From: JANLQX01 sp043775075
GTDB taxonomy: Bacteria > Actinomycetota > Acidimicrobiia > Acidimicrobiales > JANYDT01
NCBI GenBank assembly: GCA_043775075.1
Contig: JAYVSS010000149.1
Coordinates: 1-25,907, forward strand
Reading direction: 5' to 3'
DNA: 25,907 nt
Positions 1-7,160 of this stretch are shown here, piece by piece. A program made the position numbers and the translations under genes. Each line of letters opens with the position of its first letter. The stretch's first letter is position 1. Below the pieces are notes generated by a model. The model was not told where the DNA came from. It ran no database searches and saw only the letters and a list, made by a program, of their open reading frames with translations.

Positions 1-63
1 GGAGAACGGGTGGATGTCGAATCCTTGGCCCACGCGGAGGTCGGGAAACGAGGAGTCGGTCAT
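1..63 (-). CDS. ispF: 2-C-methyl-D-erythritol 2,4-cyclodiphosphate synthase, N-terminal fragment (runs off the window)
   Basis: Only the first 21 codons are present. They begin at an ATG (61-63) and read MTDSSFPDLRVGQGFDIHPF. The segment RVGxGFDxHxF is the conserved IspF N-terminus, whose Asp-x-His pair binds the active-site divalent metal. IspF cyclises CDP-ME 2-phosphate to MEcPP in the cytoplasmic MEP isoprenoid pathway. Its ATG overlaps the ispD stop codon as ATGA, so translation is probably coupled and the two enzymes share a transcript. The rest of the gene lies outside the window. Identification rests on the motif and on the standard ispD-ispF adjacency. Confidence 0.85.
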   Translation of the reverse strand, partial: MTDSSFPDLRVGQGFDIHPFS

Positions 64-749
64 GTTTGGGCCCCGTCGAGTGGTTCGGGATAGCCCGCAA
101 GTCGATCAACGAGCCACGCCAGATCTTCGTCGGTGGTGACTTTCCGAGCCAGCGGATCACCCAGAACGACGACAACGCGCCCGCCCGCGCTTTCGACTAA
201 CGCCGCGTCGTCGGTGGCATTGGCTCCCTCGACGAGTACGCGCCGCAGCACGTCCGCCTTGAACGCTTGCGGGGTCTGCACGGCGCGAAGGGTGGACCGA
301 TTAGGAGTCTGGATGATCGTGCCAGACGCGTCAATGACCTTTACGGTGTCGGTCACGGCCAACCCGGGGACGGCGCCATCGGCACCGTCGGCCAGAGCGC
401 CGAGGAGGCGTTCGACAACCACCGGCGGAACGAGGGGACGGGCGGCGTCGTGCACCAGGACCACCGCGGCACTGGCCGGTACCTGGGACAGGCCGGCCCG
501 GACAGATTCCGTGCGCGTGGCTCCACCCGCCACGACGATGCCAGCGAGCGGCTCAGGGTCGGCGGCCCGGTCGGCGGCGACCACGAGCACGACACGGTCC
601 GCACATACCCGGCGCATGAGGCCCAACGAGTGATCGAGGACGCGCCGATCTCCGAGGGTCACAAATTGCTTGGGGACGTCTCCTCCAAACCGAGAGCCCG
701 TGCCTGCGGCAACCACGATGGCCCAGACGTCGGAACGGTCGGCCATCAT
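60..749 (-). CDS. ispD: 2-C-methyl-D-erythritol 4-phosphate cytidylyltransferase IspD
   Basis: IspD couples MEP with CTP to form CDP-ME in the non-mevalonate isoprenoid pathway. The protein (229 aa) opens with the nucleotide-binding loop VVAAGTGSRFG, followed by the PKQF segment; Arg20 and Lys27 match the catalytic Arg/Lys of the family. VLVHDAARPLV and ATDDAALVE are further family signatures. The frame is open upstream of 749, but the extra residues look non-coding. ATG 749 (with ATG 746 directly after it) puts the nucleotide-binding loop at the usual distance and has AAGG eight bases upstream. Length is normal for the family. It lies 123 bp downstream of carD and overlaps ispF by four bases, the carD-ispD-ispF order known from mycobacteria. 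Confidence 0.93.
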   Translation of the reverse strand: MMADRSDVWAIVVAAGTGSRFGGDVPKQFVTLGDRRVLDHSLGLMRRVCADRVVLVVAADRAADPEPLAGIVVAGGATRTESVRAGLSQVPASAAVVLVHDAARPLVPPVVVERLLGALADGADGAVPGLAVTDTVKVIDASGTIIQTPNRSTLRAVQTPQAFKADVLRRVLVEGANATDDAALVESAGGRVVVVLGDPLARKVTTDEDLAWLVDRLAGYPEPLDGAQT

Positions 750-872
750 CGCATTGGCCTTGGGGTCAACATTTGATGGCTCGCCAGGCGATCGCCGGGC
801 CCGCCACCGATGGTCGTTCAACGGCCCGCACGCTGAAGCGCACGATGGGCATGCGGGCGGTCCGACGTCCGG

Positions 873-1355
873 TCAGGCGAGGGCGTCGGAGAGCTTCTTC
901 TCCGCCGTTTCTTCGTCGACATTCAGCGCGAAAGTAAGTTCAGACACGAGGATCTGACGAGCCTTCACCAACATGCGCTTCTCGCCCGCCGAGAGTCCCT
1001 TGTCCTTGTCCCGGATCGACAGGTTACGGACGACCTCCGCGACTTGGTAAATATCACCAGACTTGAGCTTTTCGACGTGGTTCTTGAACCGGCGGGACCA
1101 GTTCGTGGGCATACGTGCTTCCTTCTTGGAGAGCACGGCGAAGACTTCTTCGACTTCTTCGTCGTTAATGACGTCTCGAAGTCCGACCTTCTCGACGTTT
1201 TCCGCTGGAACTGACAGGGTCAGGTCGCCGTAGGCCACCTTGAGGACCAGATACTCCCGTTCCTCCCCATTAATCGTGCGCTTCTCCCGGCGCTCGATAA
1301 TGGCGGCACCGTGGTGGGGATAGACGACCTTGTCGCCGACGTCGAACGTCGTCAT
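873..1355 (-). CDS. carD: CarD-family RNA polymerase-binding transcriptional regulator
   Basis: This 160-aa protein matches the length of mycobacterial CarD. The N-terminal half (FDVGDKVVYPHHGAAII) is the Tudor-like RNA polymerase interaction domain that contacts the beta subunit. The C-terminal helical half contains the RMPTNWSRRFKNH segment with the conserved Trp that wedges into the upstream edge of the -10 bubble. By homology it stabilises the open complex at many promoters, including rRNA promoters. The frame is open further upstream, but ATG 1355 is chosen because AGGAG lies seven bases before it and because homology begins there. It is first in the carD-ispD-ispF unit. A palindrome at 1416-1430 lies in its upstream region. 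Confidence 0.93.
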   Translation of the reverse strand: MTTFDVGDKVVYPHHGAAIIERREKRTINGEEREYLVLKVAYGDLTLSVPAENVEKVGLRDVINDEEVEEVFAVLSKKEARMPTNWSRRFKNHVEKLKSGDIYQVAEVVRNLSIRDKDKGLSAGEKRMLVKARQILVSELTFALNVDEETAEKKLSDALA

Positions 1356-1415
1356 GAAGCGGCTCCTGGTAGAGGACCTCGTGTGCCTCGAACAGCGAGA
1401 ACACACGAACTAGCG

Positions 1416-1430
1416 GGTAGAGAGTCTACC
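1416..1430 (-). promoter_or_regulatory. Palindrome overlapping a candidate carD -10 element
   Basis: GGTAGA-GAG-TCTACC is a perfect 6-bp inverted repeat with a 3-bp centre. Read on the minus strand it contains TAGACT, which fits the actinobacterial -10 pattern TANNNT and would give a 5' UTR of roughly 60 nt for carD. No good -35 hexamer is visible. A dimeric repressor bound here would block carD initiation; that role is inference. Confidence 0.4.
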
Positions 1431-1508
1431 GGACAGAGCCTCAATCACCGGACGCGTTGACGAAGACCGCAATTTTCGGGCGCTTTTCGGGGGCCCATCC
1501 CCATTCGT

Positions 1509-1524
1509 TGTGGCCCGGGTCACA
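1509..1524 (+). promoter_or_regulatory. Candidate CRP/cAMP receptor protein binding site upstream of crp
   Basis: TGTGG-CCCGGG-TCACA matches the E. coli CRP consensus TGTGA-N6-TCACA in nine of ten conserved bases and has the canonical 6-bp spacer. Its centre lies about 39-40 bp upstream of the predicted crp transcription start near 1556, so it overlaps the -35 position, as class II CRP activator sites do. The nearest genes are crp itself and the divergent carD. Autoregulation is inferred from position. Confidence 0.65.
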
Positions 1525-1542
1525 TGTTGATTGGTCGAAGGG

Positions 1543-1548
1543 TACAGT
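1543..1548 (+). promoter_or_regulatory. Candidate -10 element for crp (leaderless arrangement)
   Basis: TACAGT fits TANNNT and ends seven bases before the GTG at 1556, so transcription would start at or next to the start codon. No Shine-Dalgarno sequence lies in front of that GTG. The -35 position (about 1520-1525) falls inside the CRP-like palindrome rather than a TTGACA-like hexamer. Confidence 0.55.
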
Positions 1549-1555
1549 CTCGGAC

Positions 1556-2215
1556 GTGGTTACTGCCGACGCCCTTCGATCAAACGAGTTCTTTGCTGGC
1601 TTCGATGACGAGGCGTTGTCCACCCTCAGCGTTGCGGCCCGAAAAACGACCCATCACCGGGGCGATTACGTCTTCAAAGAGACCGATCCCGCCACCGATT
1701 TGTTTCTCGTTATGTCGGGTCGAATCGCCATCGCCAACACTTCTCCAGACGGTCGCGAGTCCGTCCTCGCTCTAATGGGTCCCACCGACCTCTTCGGCGA
1801 GATGGCGCTCTTCGACGATGTCGGACGGTCCGCCGGGGCTCGGGCGTTGGAGTCCAGCGAGGTCGTTTCCGTGCCGTTCACGGTGCTGCGTGAGTTCCTC
1901 GAACACGATGCCAAGGTGCTGTGGAGCGTCATGGGACTGCTTGTTCGCCGCTTGCGCGCCGCCGATGAGGCCCTCGCCGACTCGGTGTTTCTCGACGTCA
2001 CCGGCCGTACCGCCAAGCGGTTGCTGGAAATCGCTGGCGACAACGACGAATTCACCCTGCCGATCACCCAGGAAGAATTGGCCGGGATGATCGGGGCTTC
2101 GCGCGAGCGGGTGAATAAGGCGATTGCCGCCTTCGTCCGGTTGGGCTGGCTCGATCAGCGTGAGCGGATGTACCGCATCGTTGACCGGCGCAAGCTCACG
2201 ATGCGCTCCAGCTGA
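1556..2215 (+). CDS. crp: Crp/Fnr-family transcriptional regulator (cAMP receptor protein-like)
   Basis: The 219-aa product has the CRP layout. An N-terminal cyclic-nucleotide domain (about 5-125) is followed by a long dimerisation helix (about 120-145) and a winged helix (about 150-215). The phosphate-binding cassette FGEMALFDDVGRSAGA keeps Gly81, Glu82 and Arg91, the residues that hold the cAMP ribose and phosphate, so cAMP binding is plausible. The recognition helix region is QEELAGMIGASRERVNKA. The sequence resembles mycobacterial Crp throughout. The frame is open back to an ATG at 1457, but homology starts at GTG 1556, which sits seven bases after a TANNNT hexamer. It is divergent from carD and convergent with disA, with only 19 bp between the two stop codons and no clear terminator there. 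Confidence 0.9.
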   Translation: MVTADALRSNEFFAGFDDEALSTLSVAARKTTHHRGDYVFKETDPATDLFLVMSGRIAIANTSPDGRESVLALMGPTDLFGEMALFDDVGRSAGARALESSEVVSVPFTVLREFLEHDAKVLWSVMGLLVRRLRAADEALADSVFLDVTGRTAKRLLEIAGDNDEFTLPITQEELAGMIGASRERVNKAIAAFVRLGWLDQRERMYRIVDRRKLTMRSS

Positions 2216-2234
2216 TCGGTTCCCGAATCGCCGT

Positions 2235-3278
2235 TTAACCAACGTTGGCGGCGTCCACAATACGAACGAGGCCATCTCGTATAGCCCTTGCTCGAACCTC
2301 ACCGACACCGTCGACCTGCGTGAGCCCGCTGACCGTTGCCTTGACCAGGTTCGGCAGGCCACCGAAATGCTCGGCCACCTTGGCAATCATGGCGTCCGGC
2401 AGGCGAGGAATACGGGCGAGCACCCGGTACCCCTTGGGCACGAGCATGGTCTTGCTCTTGGCGGCGTTTCGCTCGCTCAACCACACGGCGTCGATGACCT
2501 CGTCCACGTCCAGGAGGTTTTCGGTGGTGAGTCCCGCCAGCCGATCGATGCCGGGCAGTTGGTAATCCCGACCGAGGAACGCTCGCTCGCGATCCATGCC
2601 TTCCAACAGTTCGCCGAGCTGCAACTCCAGCAACCTTCCATCGGCCCCCAGCTCAATGGTGAATCCCTGGACTTCTTCGCCGAGTCGACGGACCATTTCG
2701 ACGCGCTGCAATGCGATCGCCAATTCCTTGACCGTAACGTGACCATCAAGTTCGTGATTCGTAAGTATACTTAGGACTGTATCGAGGCGATTGCGGTAGC
2801 GCTCCAGCGTGGCCAAGGCCTGGGCTGACCGATCGAGAATGTCCCCGATCGATTCAATCTGATGACGGGTATCGCGTCGATACACGGTGATCACGGACAT
2901 CTCTTCGGATGCGGCAACGACGGGCACGTCGATGGACCGAGCGACCCGTTCGGCCGTGCGATGGCGGGTACCCGTCTCGGCGGTGGGAGTGCGCGGATCA
3001 GGCAGCAGGTGAACATTGGCGCGGGCGATGCGCGAGGCGTCCGCCGACAGGATGATGGCGCCGTCCATCTTGGCCAACTCGGAGAGACGCTGGGGGGAGT
3101 ATTCAGCGTCGAGAAGAAACCCGCCTGAGCAGATCGCCAGCACGTCCGGTCCGTCGCCAACGACGACAAGTGCGCCGGTTTTGGCCCGAAGAATACGATC
3201 CAGCCCATCGCGCAGCGGCTGACCGGGCGAGACGAGGCGAACCGCGCTTTGCAGAAGCGGAGATGATCGCAGAACCAT
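2235..3278 (-). CDS. disA: DNA integrity scanning protein DisA, diadenylate cyclase
   Basis: DisA condenses two ATP molecules into cyclic di-AMP and scans DNA for branched damage structures. The N-terminal DAC domain carries both catalytic signatures: DGA at residues 72-74 and GTRHRTAER around 103-111 (RHR motif). A helical spine follows (about 145-280), and the C-terminus holds a helix-hairpin-helix DNA-binding domain with VSGLTQVDGVGEVRARAIRDG. At 347 aa it has the usual length of the octameric enzyme. ATG 3278 has GGGAG about four bases upstream. It lies 129 bp after radA on the same strand, a widespread pairing; in Bacillus, RadA has been reported to restrain DisA activity. Both catalytic motifs are intact, so an active enzyme is expected. 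Confidence 0.95.
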   Translation of the reverse strand: MVLRSSPLLQSAVRLVSPGQPLRDGLDRILRAKTGALVVVGDGPDVLAICSGGFLLDAEYSPQRLSELAKMDGAIILSADASRIARANVHLLPDPRTPTAETGTRHRTAERVARSIDVPVVAASEEMSVITVYRRDTRHQIESIGDILDRSAQALATLERYRNRLDTVLSILTNHELDGHVTVKELAIALQRVEMVRRLGEEVQGFTIELGADGRLLELQLGELLEGMDRERAFLGRDYQLPGIDRLAGLTTENLLDVDEVIDAVWLSERNAAKSKTMLVPKGYRVLARIPRLPDAMIAKVAEHFGGLPNLVKATVSGLTQVDGVGEVRARAIRDGLVRIVDAANVG

Positions 3279-3305
3279 GAAGCTCCCAACCTAAGCGGTC
3301 CGCTG

Positions 3306-3320
3306 AACCGAGAATCGGTT
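3306..3320. repeat. Short palindrome between radA and disA
   Basis: AACCGA-GAA-TCGGTT is a perfect 6-bp inverted repeat with a 3-bp centre, 28 bp upstream of the disA start. It could be an operator or a weak hairpin between the two genes. No U-tract follows it on the minus strand, so a Rho-independent terminator is unlikely. The role is unknown. Confidence 0.3.
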
Positions 3321-3407
3321 TCGGCCCCGACCACCCAGGAAGTAATATGTGCACGTGGTAGTTGAACACGAGGATATGACGGAGCGAGGCATTGCTCGCC
3401 GGTGCCC

Positions 3408-4985
3408 TCAGTAATCGTCTCGCTCAGCTGAGTCCGCGGTGTCGTCGTAGTTGTCGGTCGATTTCCCCGTCGCCCCCGACCGCCCCCATGGCTTCGAATA
3501 CCAGGACTCCTCGACCCCGCCGTTTCCGCCACCCCGTCCTCCGCCGCCACCGTTTCCGCCACCGCCGCCACCGTTGCCACCTCCGAACCGAACCTTTCGG
3601 GCCACGATCGGAATACCCAGCGCGCTTACCGCTGAGGCAATGTCAGTCACTTTGATAAGACGCAAACCCGACGGAGCATCGCCGACGGATGCGGGCACGA
3701 TCGCCGTGGTGAAGCCGAGGCGAGCCGCTTCCTGGAGACGTCGAGCGAGGTGGGCAACCGAGCGGACCTCACCCCCGAGACCGATTTCGCCCACGGCGAT
3801 GGTGGTGGAGTCGATCGCCTTGCTGGCACTTGCCGATGCGATGGCGAGAGCTACAGCAAGGTCCGCCGCGGGTTCATTGAGGCGGACGCCACCGGCGGCT
3901 GAGGCAAAAACGTCGCACGAGCCAAGCCGTATGCGCGCATGCTGATCGAGGACGGCGAGGAGGAGCGCCAGCCGACCCCCATCGACTCCCTGCGCGCTGC
4001 GCCGAGGCATGTTCATGTTCGATTCGGTGACGAGCGCCTGCGTTTCCACGAGAAGTGGACGGGCCCCTTCCATGGCGCACGTGACGACGGACCCGGCGAC
4101 ACCACCTCGGCGGTCGCCAAGGAACCGAGTACTCGGATCGGCCACCCCGACGAGACCCTCCTCGGCCATTTCGAATAGCCCGAGTTCGCCCGTTGCCCCG
4201 AATCGATGCTTCACCGCCCGCAGGAGCCGCATGGCGTGGTAGCGATCACCCTCGAACGACAGGACGGTGTCAACAATGTGCTCGAGGACCCGCGGGCCGG
4301 CCAGCGATCCCTCCTTCGTGACATGACCCACCAGGATCACGGCGATCCCCCGTTGCTTGGCCACCCGCACGAGCGCATGGGCGCACTCGCGCACCTGGGT
4401 GACACTGCCCGGGGCAGAACTCAACTGGGGGTCCACCATCGTTTGAATCGAGTCGATCACCACGATGCTCGGTTCCACGTCTGCGAGGTGACCGAGAACT
4501 TCCGGGAGCATCGTGGTGGCGGCGAGCCACAATTCTTTCGGCAGGGCGCCAAGCCGTTCGGCTCGAAGACGGACCTGCTGCAACGATTCCTCACCGCTCA
4601 CGAGAAGCGACCGGGCGCCTCCGTTGGCCATCGACGCCAACACCTGGAGGAGAAGGGTGGACTTCCCGATGCCCGGCTCGCCGCCGAGGACGGTCACCGA
4701 GCCGGGAACCAGGCCGCCGCCGAGCACTCGATCGACCTCGGCGTCTCCGGTGGACCGGGCGGTCCACTCGTTGAGGCTGACCTCGCCGATCGGGCGAGCG
4801 GCTTCGGACGGGCGAACGGCCCCACCGCCGGCCACTGACCCGAGAGGTACCTCAAGCTCTTCGTGGAGCGAATTCCACGCACCGCATGAGGCGCATCGGC
4901 CGGCCCACTTCGGTGCGGGGGCACCGCACTCGGCGCAACGGAAGACCGTTTTCCCCCGCAGCGCCCGGGGTGCGACCTTGGTCAT
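3408..4985 (-). CDS. radA: DNA repair protein RadA (Sms), with a glycine-rich C-terminal extension
   Basis: RadA is a RecA-like DnaB-type helicase that drives branch migration during recombination. Visible in order are a C4 zinc finger (Cys17, Cys20, Cys31, Cys34), a Walker A motif GEPGIGKST (about 102-110), a Walker B region IVVIDSI, the RadA signature at 259-263, and a Lon-like C-terminal domain (about 295-465). The signature reads KHRFG instead of the canonical KNRFG. After VARKVRF (about 467) comes an unusual tail of roughly 58 residues: a Gly/Asn run, an aromatic patch SWYSKPWG and an acidic end finishing ERDDY. Most RadA proteins stop near residue 460. ATG 4985 is chosen because the frame upstream of it has no homology. 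Its codon bias is like that of its neighbours. Confidence 0.93.
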   Translation of the reverse strand: MTKVAPRALRGKTVFRCAECGAPAPKWAGRCASCGAWNSLHEELEVPLGSVAGGGAVRPSEAARPIGEVSLNEWTARSTGDAEVDRVLGGGLVPGSVTVLGGEPGIGKSTLLLQVLASMANGGARSLLVSGEESLQQVRLRAERLGALPKELWLAATTMLPEVLGHLADVEPSIVVIDSIQTMVDPQLSSAPGSVTQVRECAHALVRVAKQRGIAVILVGHVTKEGSLAGPRVLEHIVDTVLSFEGDRYHAMRLLRAVKHRFGATGELGLFEMAEEGLVGVADPSTRFLGDRRGGVAGSVVTCAMEGARPLLVETQALVTESNMNMPRRSAQGVDGGRLALLLAVLDQHARIRLGSCDVFASAAGGVRLNEPAADLAVALAIASASASKAIDSTTIAVGEIGLGGEVRSVAHLARRLQEAARLGFTTAIVPASVGDAPSGLRLIKVTDIASAVSALGIPIVARKVRFGGGNGGGGGGNGGGGGRGGGNGGVEESWYSKPWGRSGATGKSTDNYDDTADSAERDDY

Positions 4986-5112
4986 TGGGTGGTCCGCTGA
5001 GCACGGTCGACGGATGGGGCGGGAGGACACGGACCGAGCATCTCCCCACCGTAGGGGAAGGGGTATGACATTTTCGGAGGATGCCGGTTCGCTTGCTCCG
5101 TCCGGCGCTCGC

Positions 5113-6288
5113 TTAAGCCACCGTCGAGTCGGTGGCCGTACGTCGAGCGCGGACGACCTTGCGGTAACTCGGACTGCCCTCGGGAGGCCAATACGAACGC
5201 AGGCCGAGCTCAGCACCATCGACATCGATGCTTCCGGGCGTGGGCAATACAATGGCGACCTGGCCGGCGCAGGGGACACCGTCGATCTTTATGAGCGACG
5301 GCGGGACGGCCTCCCCGGCCAGCTTCGGCTGGCTCACGGTCACCCGTTGCCACTGACGGCCGACCGTTATCGCCACCCGATGCACGGTGGTGCCACACGG
5401 CTCCCGGTACTCGACGATTGCTTTGGTGGGAGCGGCAACGGCTCGAAGGAGCACCGCCGCCCGTGCGAGGAGGGGCTCCGTGGAGGGATCGACCGGAACG
5501 TCCTGGCGAATGCCCGCCTGGGCCGATCGGGTGGTGATGCGGGCAAAGCGATGGCCGTCAGCCGCGCCGTCCGAGGCCACGGCGGCCAGAGTGCCGGGGT
5601 CGACGGTCCAGGACTCAGGCGATACGGTCGCCGGCCCCAGCTCGAACGAGCCATTGATGAGTCCCGCGTCGCCGAATGTGGCGTCGTCCAGGTCAACTTG
5701 GCCCGACGCCACGCTGACGCCGACCCGCATCGTGCATCGCTCCCCCTTGACCGGCTGCACTGTGGCGACGAATTCTGTCCACACGGGCCCCACGGCGAAC
5801 GGCGACTCGGCGATTTCATCACCTGCAGCACACGCTGTCTGCGCCCGGATCACGCCCCGCGCCGCGGCCGCAGTCGTTGCCCTCGCCGGACTCGTTGTAT
5901 CGGCCGACGTGCCACGAATCCATACCGAGAACCGGTACGGCCGTCCGCGCACCGGCGTGAGCAGTACATCCTGACTCACGGTGCCGCGGCGAAGCCGCCC
6001 AACTCGGGCCAGGTTGTGCGCTCGGGAGTCGCCGGTGGTGGTGAAGTTCGTTACCGACGCCGTCCACGCGCCGACGTTCGCGGGCTGCTCGAACGAAGCA
6101 TCCTGGAGGAGTTCGGTGGGCTCCAGCGGCGGGCTTGGAATTTCCGCCGGGTTCATACTGAAGAGGATCGCCGTTGCCGCGACTGCGCCAATGGCCGTGA
6201 GCACACCGATCATCAGCGGAACGCGCTTCGTCATCGTCGCCATGGCCCACCGGCAACGGTCATCAGCGGAACGCGTTTCACCTTGCAT
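5113..6288 (-). CDS. Membrane-anchored surface protein with two carbohydrate-binding-module-like domains
   Basis: The protein (391 aa) has one N-terminal hydrophobic segment (about 21-44) that should anchor it with the rest outside. Two related beta-rich units follow. The first begins LLQDASFEQP (about 60) and ends QVDLDDATFG (about 206). The second begins LINGSFELGP (about 210) and ends SIDVDGAELG near 365. A start N-G/A-SFE and an end V-D-D/G-A are typical of galactose-binding-like CBM4/9 folds, and each unit has two cysteines that could form a disulfide. No catalytic domain is seen, so a wall- or glycan-binding role is inference. ATG 6288 overlaps the upstream stop and has GGAG eight bases before it; ATG 6243 and 6234 are alternatives. 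The sequence near the start contains a duplicated 23-bp segment. Confidence 0.7.
   Translation of the reverse strand: MQGETRSADDRCRWAMATMTKRVPLMIGVLTAIGAVAATAILFSMNPAEIPSPPLEPTELLQDASFEQPANVGAWTASVTNFTTTGDSRAHNLARVGRLRRGTVSQDVLLTPVRGRPYRFSVWIRGTSADTTSPARATTAAAARGVIRAQTACAAGDEIAESPFAVGPVWTEFVATVQPVKGERCTMRVGVSVASGQVDLDDATFGDAGLINGSFELGPATVSPESWTVDPGTLAAVASDGAADGHRFARITTRSAQAGIRQDVPVDPSTEPLLARAAVLLRAVAAPTKAIVEYREPCGTTVHRVAITVGRQWQRVTVSQPKLAGEAVPPSLIKIDGVPCAGQVAIVLPTPGSIDVDGAELGLRSYWPPEGSPSYRKVVRARRTATDSTVA
6207..6279. repeat. 23-bp direct repeat at the start of the CBM-like gene (6207-6229 and 6257-6279)
   Basis: The two copies differ at two positions and lie exactly 50 bp apart. On the minus strand the downstream copy encodes KRVPLMIG in the membrane-protein frame. 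The upstream copy encodes KRVPLM in a different frame, across the end of the LppM-like gene. Because 50 is not a multiple of three, a tandem duplication here would have shifted the frame and changed where the second gene starts. Confidence 0.75.
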
Positions 6289-7039
6289 CCTTTCGGCTCC
6301 GGAGTGCGACGAAGAGCACCAACGTGGCTAAGGCCGCGGCGGCGCCGCCAATCGTCGCCCATTGGGCTTGTTGGCCCGACGCCCGAATGGGGGTCGCCTG
6401 ACCCGCGGGAAGGGTCCATGCCGCACGGGTGCCGACGAGATCGGACATGACCTTGATCGCCAGCACGTCATTTATGTGCGCGGCGTTCGTCTGGCGGAGT
6501 ACTTCGGTTTCGCTCAGGCCAAAGGCGCCGGACCCGGTGAGGGCGGCGATCTTGGCGTCGCCGAAGGCATCGAGGCCACGGCGGAAATCGCCCGGACCCC
6601 GAAGGGTGACCGTGGTGGAAATCGGTGACCGGGTTCGAGTCAAAGTGAGCTGACCAAACGGACCGTCGGTGGCTGAAAGTTGGGCGAGGAGTTCGTTGCC
6701 CTCATCCACCGTGGTGAAACGGTGGCGGAGGGAAAATGTGGACCCGTTCGTTCGACGCTGTAACCCCGGACCCTCCCAACCCGCCTGTCGTAGGTCGGCA
6801 ATGTCGATGCGCTCCGCGGTCTGCTCCACCGGACCGGCGAATGTCGTCGACGCATCTCGATCGAGCAACGCGTCTACGGCGATGTGCCCGGCCCCGAACG
6901 AATCGGAGGTAATCGTTACGGAAACATCGACCTTGCAGCCGCTGAGCAGGAGCAACCCGAAAACGAGCGCAAGGACGGTCCCGCCAAGACGTGGCCCGGA
7001 ACCGGGAGATTGGAGACGGAGCCGTAAACCGTTTCCCAC
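6278..7039 (-). CDS. LppM-like lipoprotein with a C-terminal membrane segment
   Basis: A signal sequence ends in the lipobox LSGC (Cys35 from GTG 7039), so the mature protein should be lipidated and outside the membrane. The body has the layout of LppM/DUF3153-type actinobacterial lipoproteins: KVDVSVTITSDSFGAGHIAV, a DLRQAGWEGPG segment, alternating beta strands, then a hydrophobic helix (about 227-246) and a basic tail RSRKDAR. Family assignment is by pattern only. The frame is open to an ATG at 7075, which has no ribosome-binding site. GTG 7039 gives a normal signal peptide and lies eight bases after TACTTT. A hairpin at 7098-7127 separates it from clpC, so it probably has its own promoter. 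Its end overlaps the start of the next gene by 11 bp, so the two are likely an operon. Confidence 0.7.
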   Translation of the reverse strand: MGNGLRLRLQSPGSGPRLGGTVLALVFGLLLLSGCKVDVSVTITSDSFGAGHIAVDALLDRDASTTFAGPVEQTAERIDIADLRQAGWEGPGLQRRTNGSTFSLRHRFTTVDEGNELLAQLSATDGPFGQLTLTRTRSPISTTVTLRGPGDFRRGLDAFGDAKIAALTGSGAFGLSETEVLRQTNAAHINDVLAIKVMSDLVGTRAAWTLPAGQATPIRASGQQAQWATIGGAAAALATLVLFVALRSRKDAR

Positions 7040-7047
7040 GACCCGCC

Positions 7048-7053
7048 AAAGTA
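7048..7053 (-). promoter_or_regulatory. Candidate -10 element for the LppM-like gene
   Basis: On the minus strand the bases read TACTTT (TANNNT), eight bases before GTG 7039. Together with the missing Shine-Dalgarno sequence, this suggests a leaderless or nearly leaderless transcript. Confidence 0.4.
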
Positions 7054-7097
7054 GTGGGTGAACGGCCCCCGCCACGGGAAGCGGGCCACAGACGCGA

Positions 7098-7127
7098 GCG
7101 AGGGCCCCAACGAAGCGGGGCCCTCGC
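7098..7127 (-). terminator. Strong hairpin downstream of clpC
   Basis: GCGAGGGCCCC and GGGGCCCTCGC form a perfect 11-bp stem around an 8-nt loop, 33 bp after the clpC stop codon. There is no U-tract on the minus strand, as is common for actinobacterial terminators. It separates clpC from the LppM-like gene. Confidence 0.75.
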
Positions 7128-7160
7128 CAAGACAGCTACTGCCCGCAAGCGGGCGAACTA

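Noticed and set aside
1457..1555. An upstream ATG as the start of crp
   Set aside because: The extra 33 residues have no family similarity and would cover the CRP site and -10 element. GTG 1556 fits both homology and the promoter.
4513..6450. A 645-codon plus-strand frame across radA and the CBM-like gene
   Set aside because: It is antisense to two supported genes, crosses their intergenic region and has an Arg/Pro-rich noise composition.
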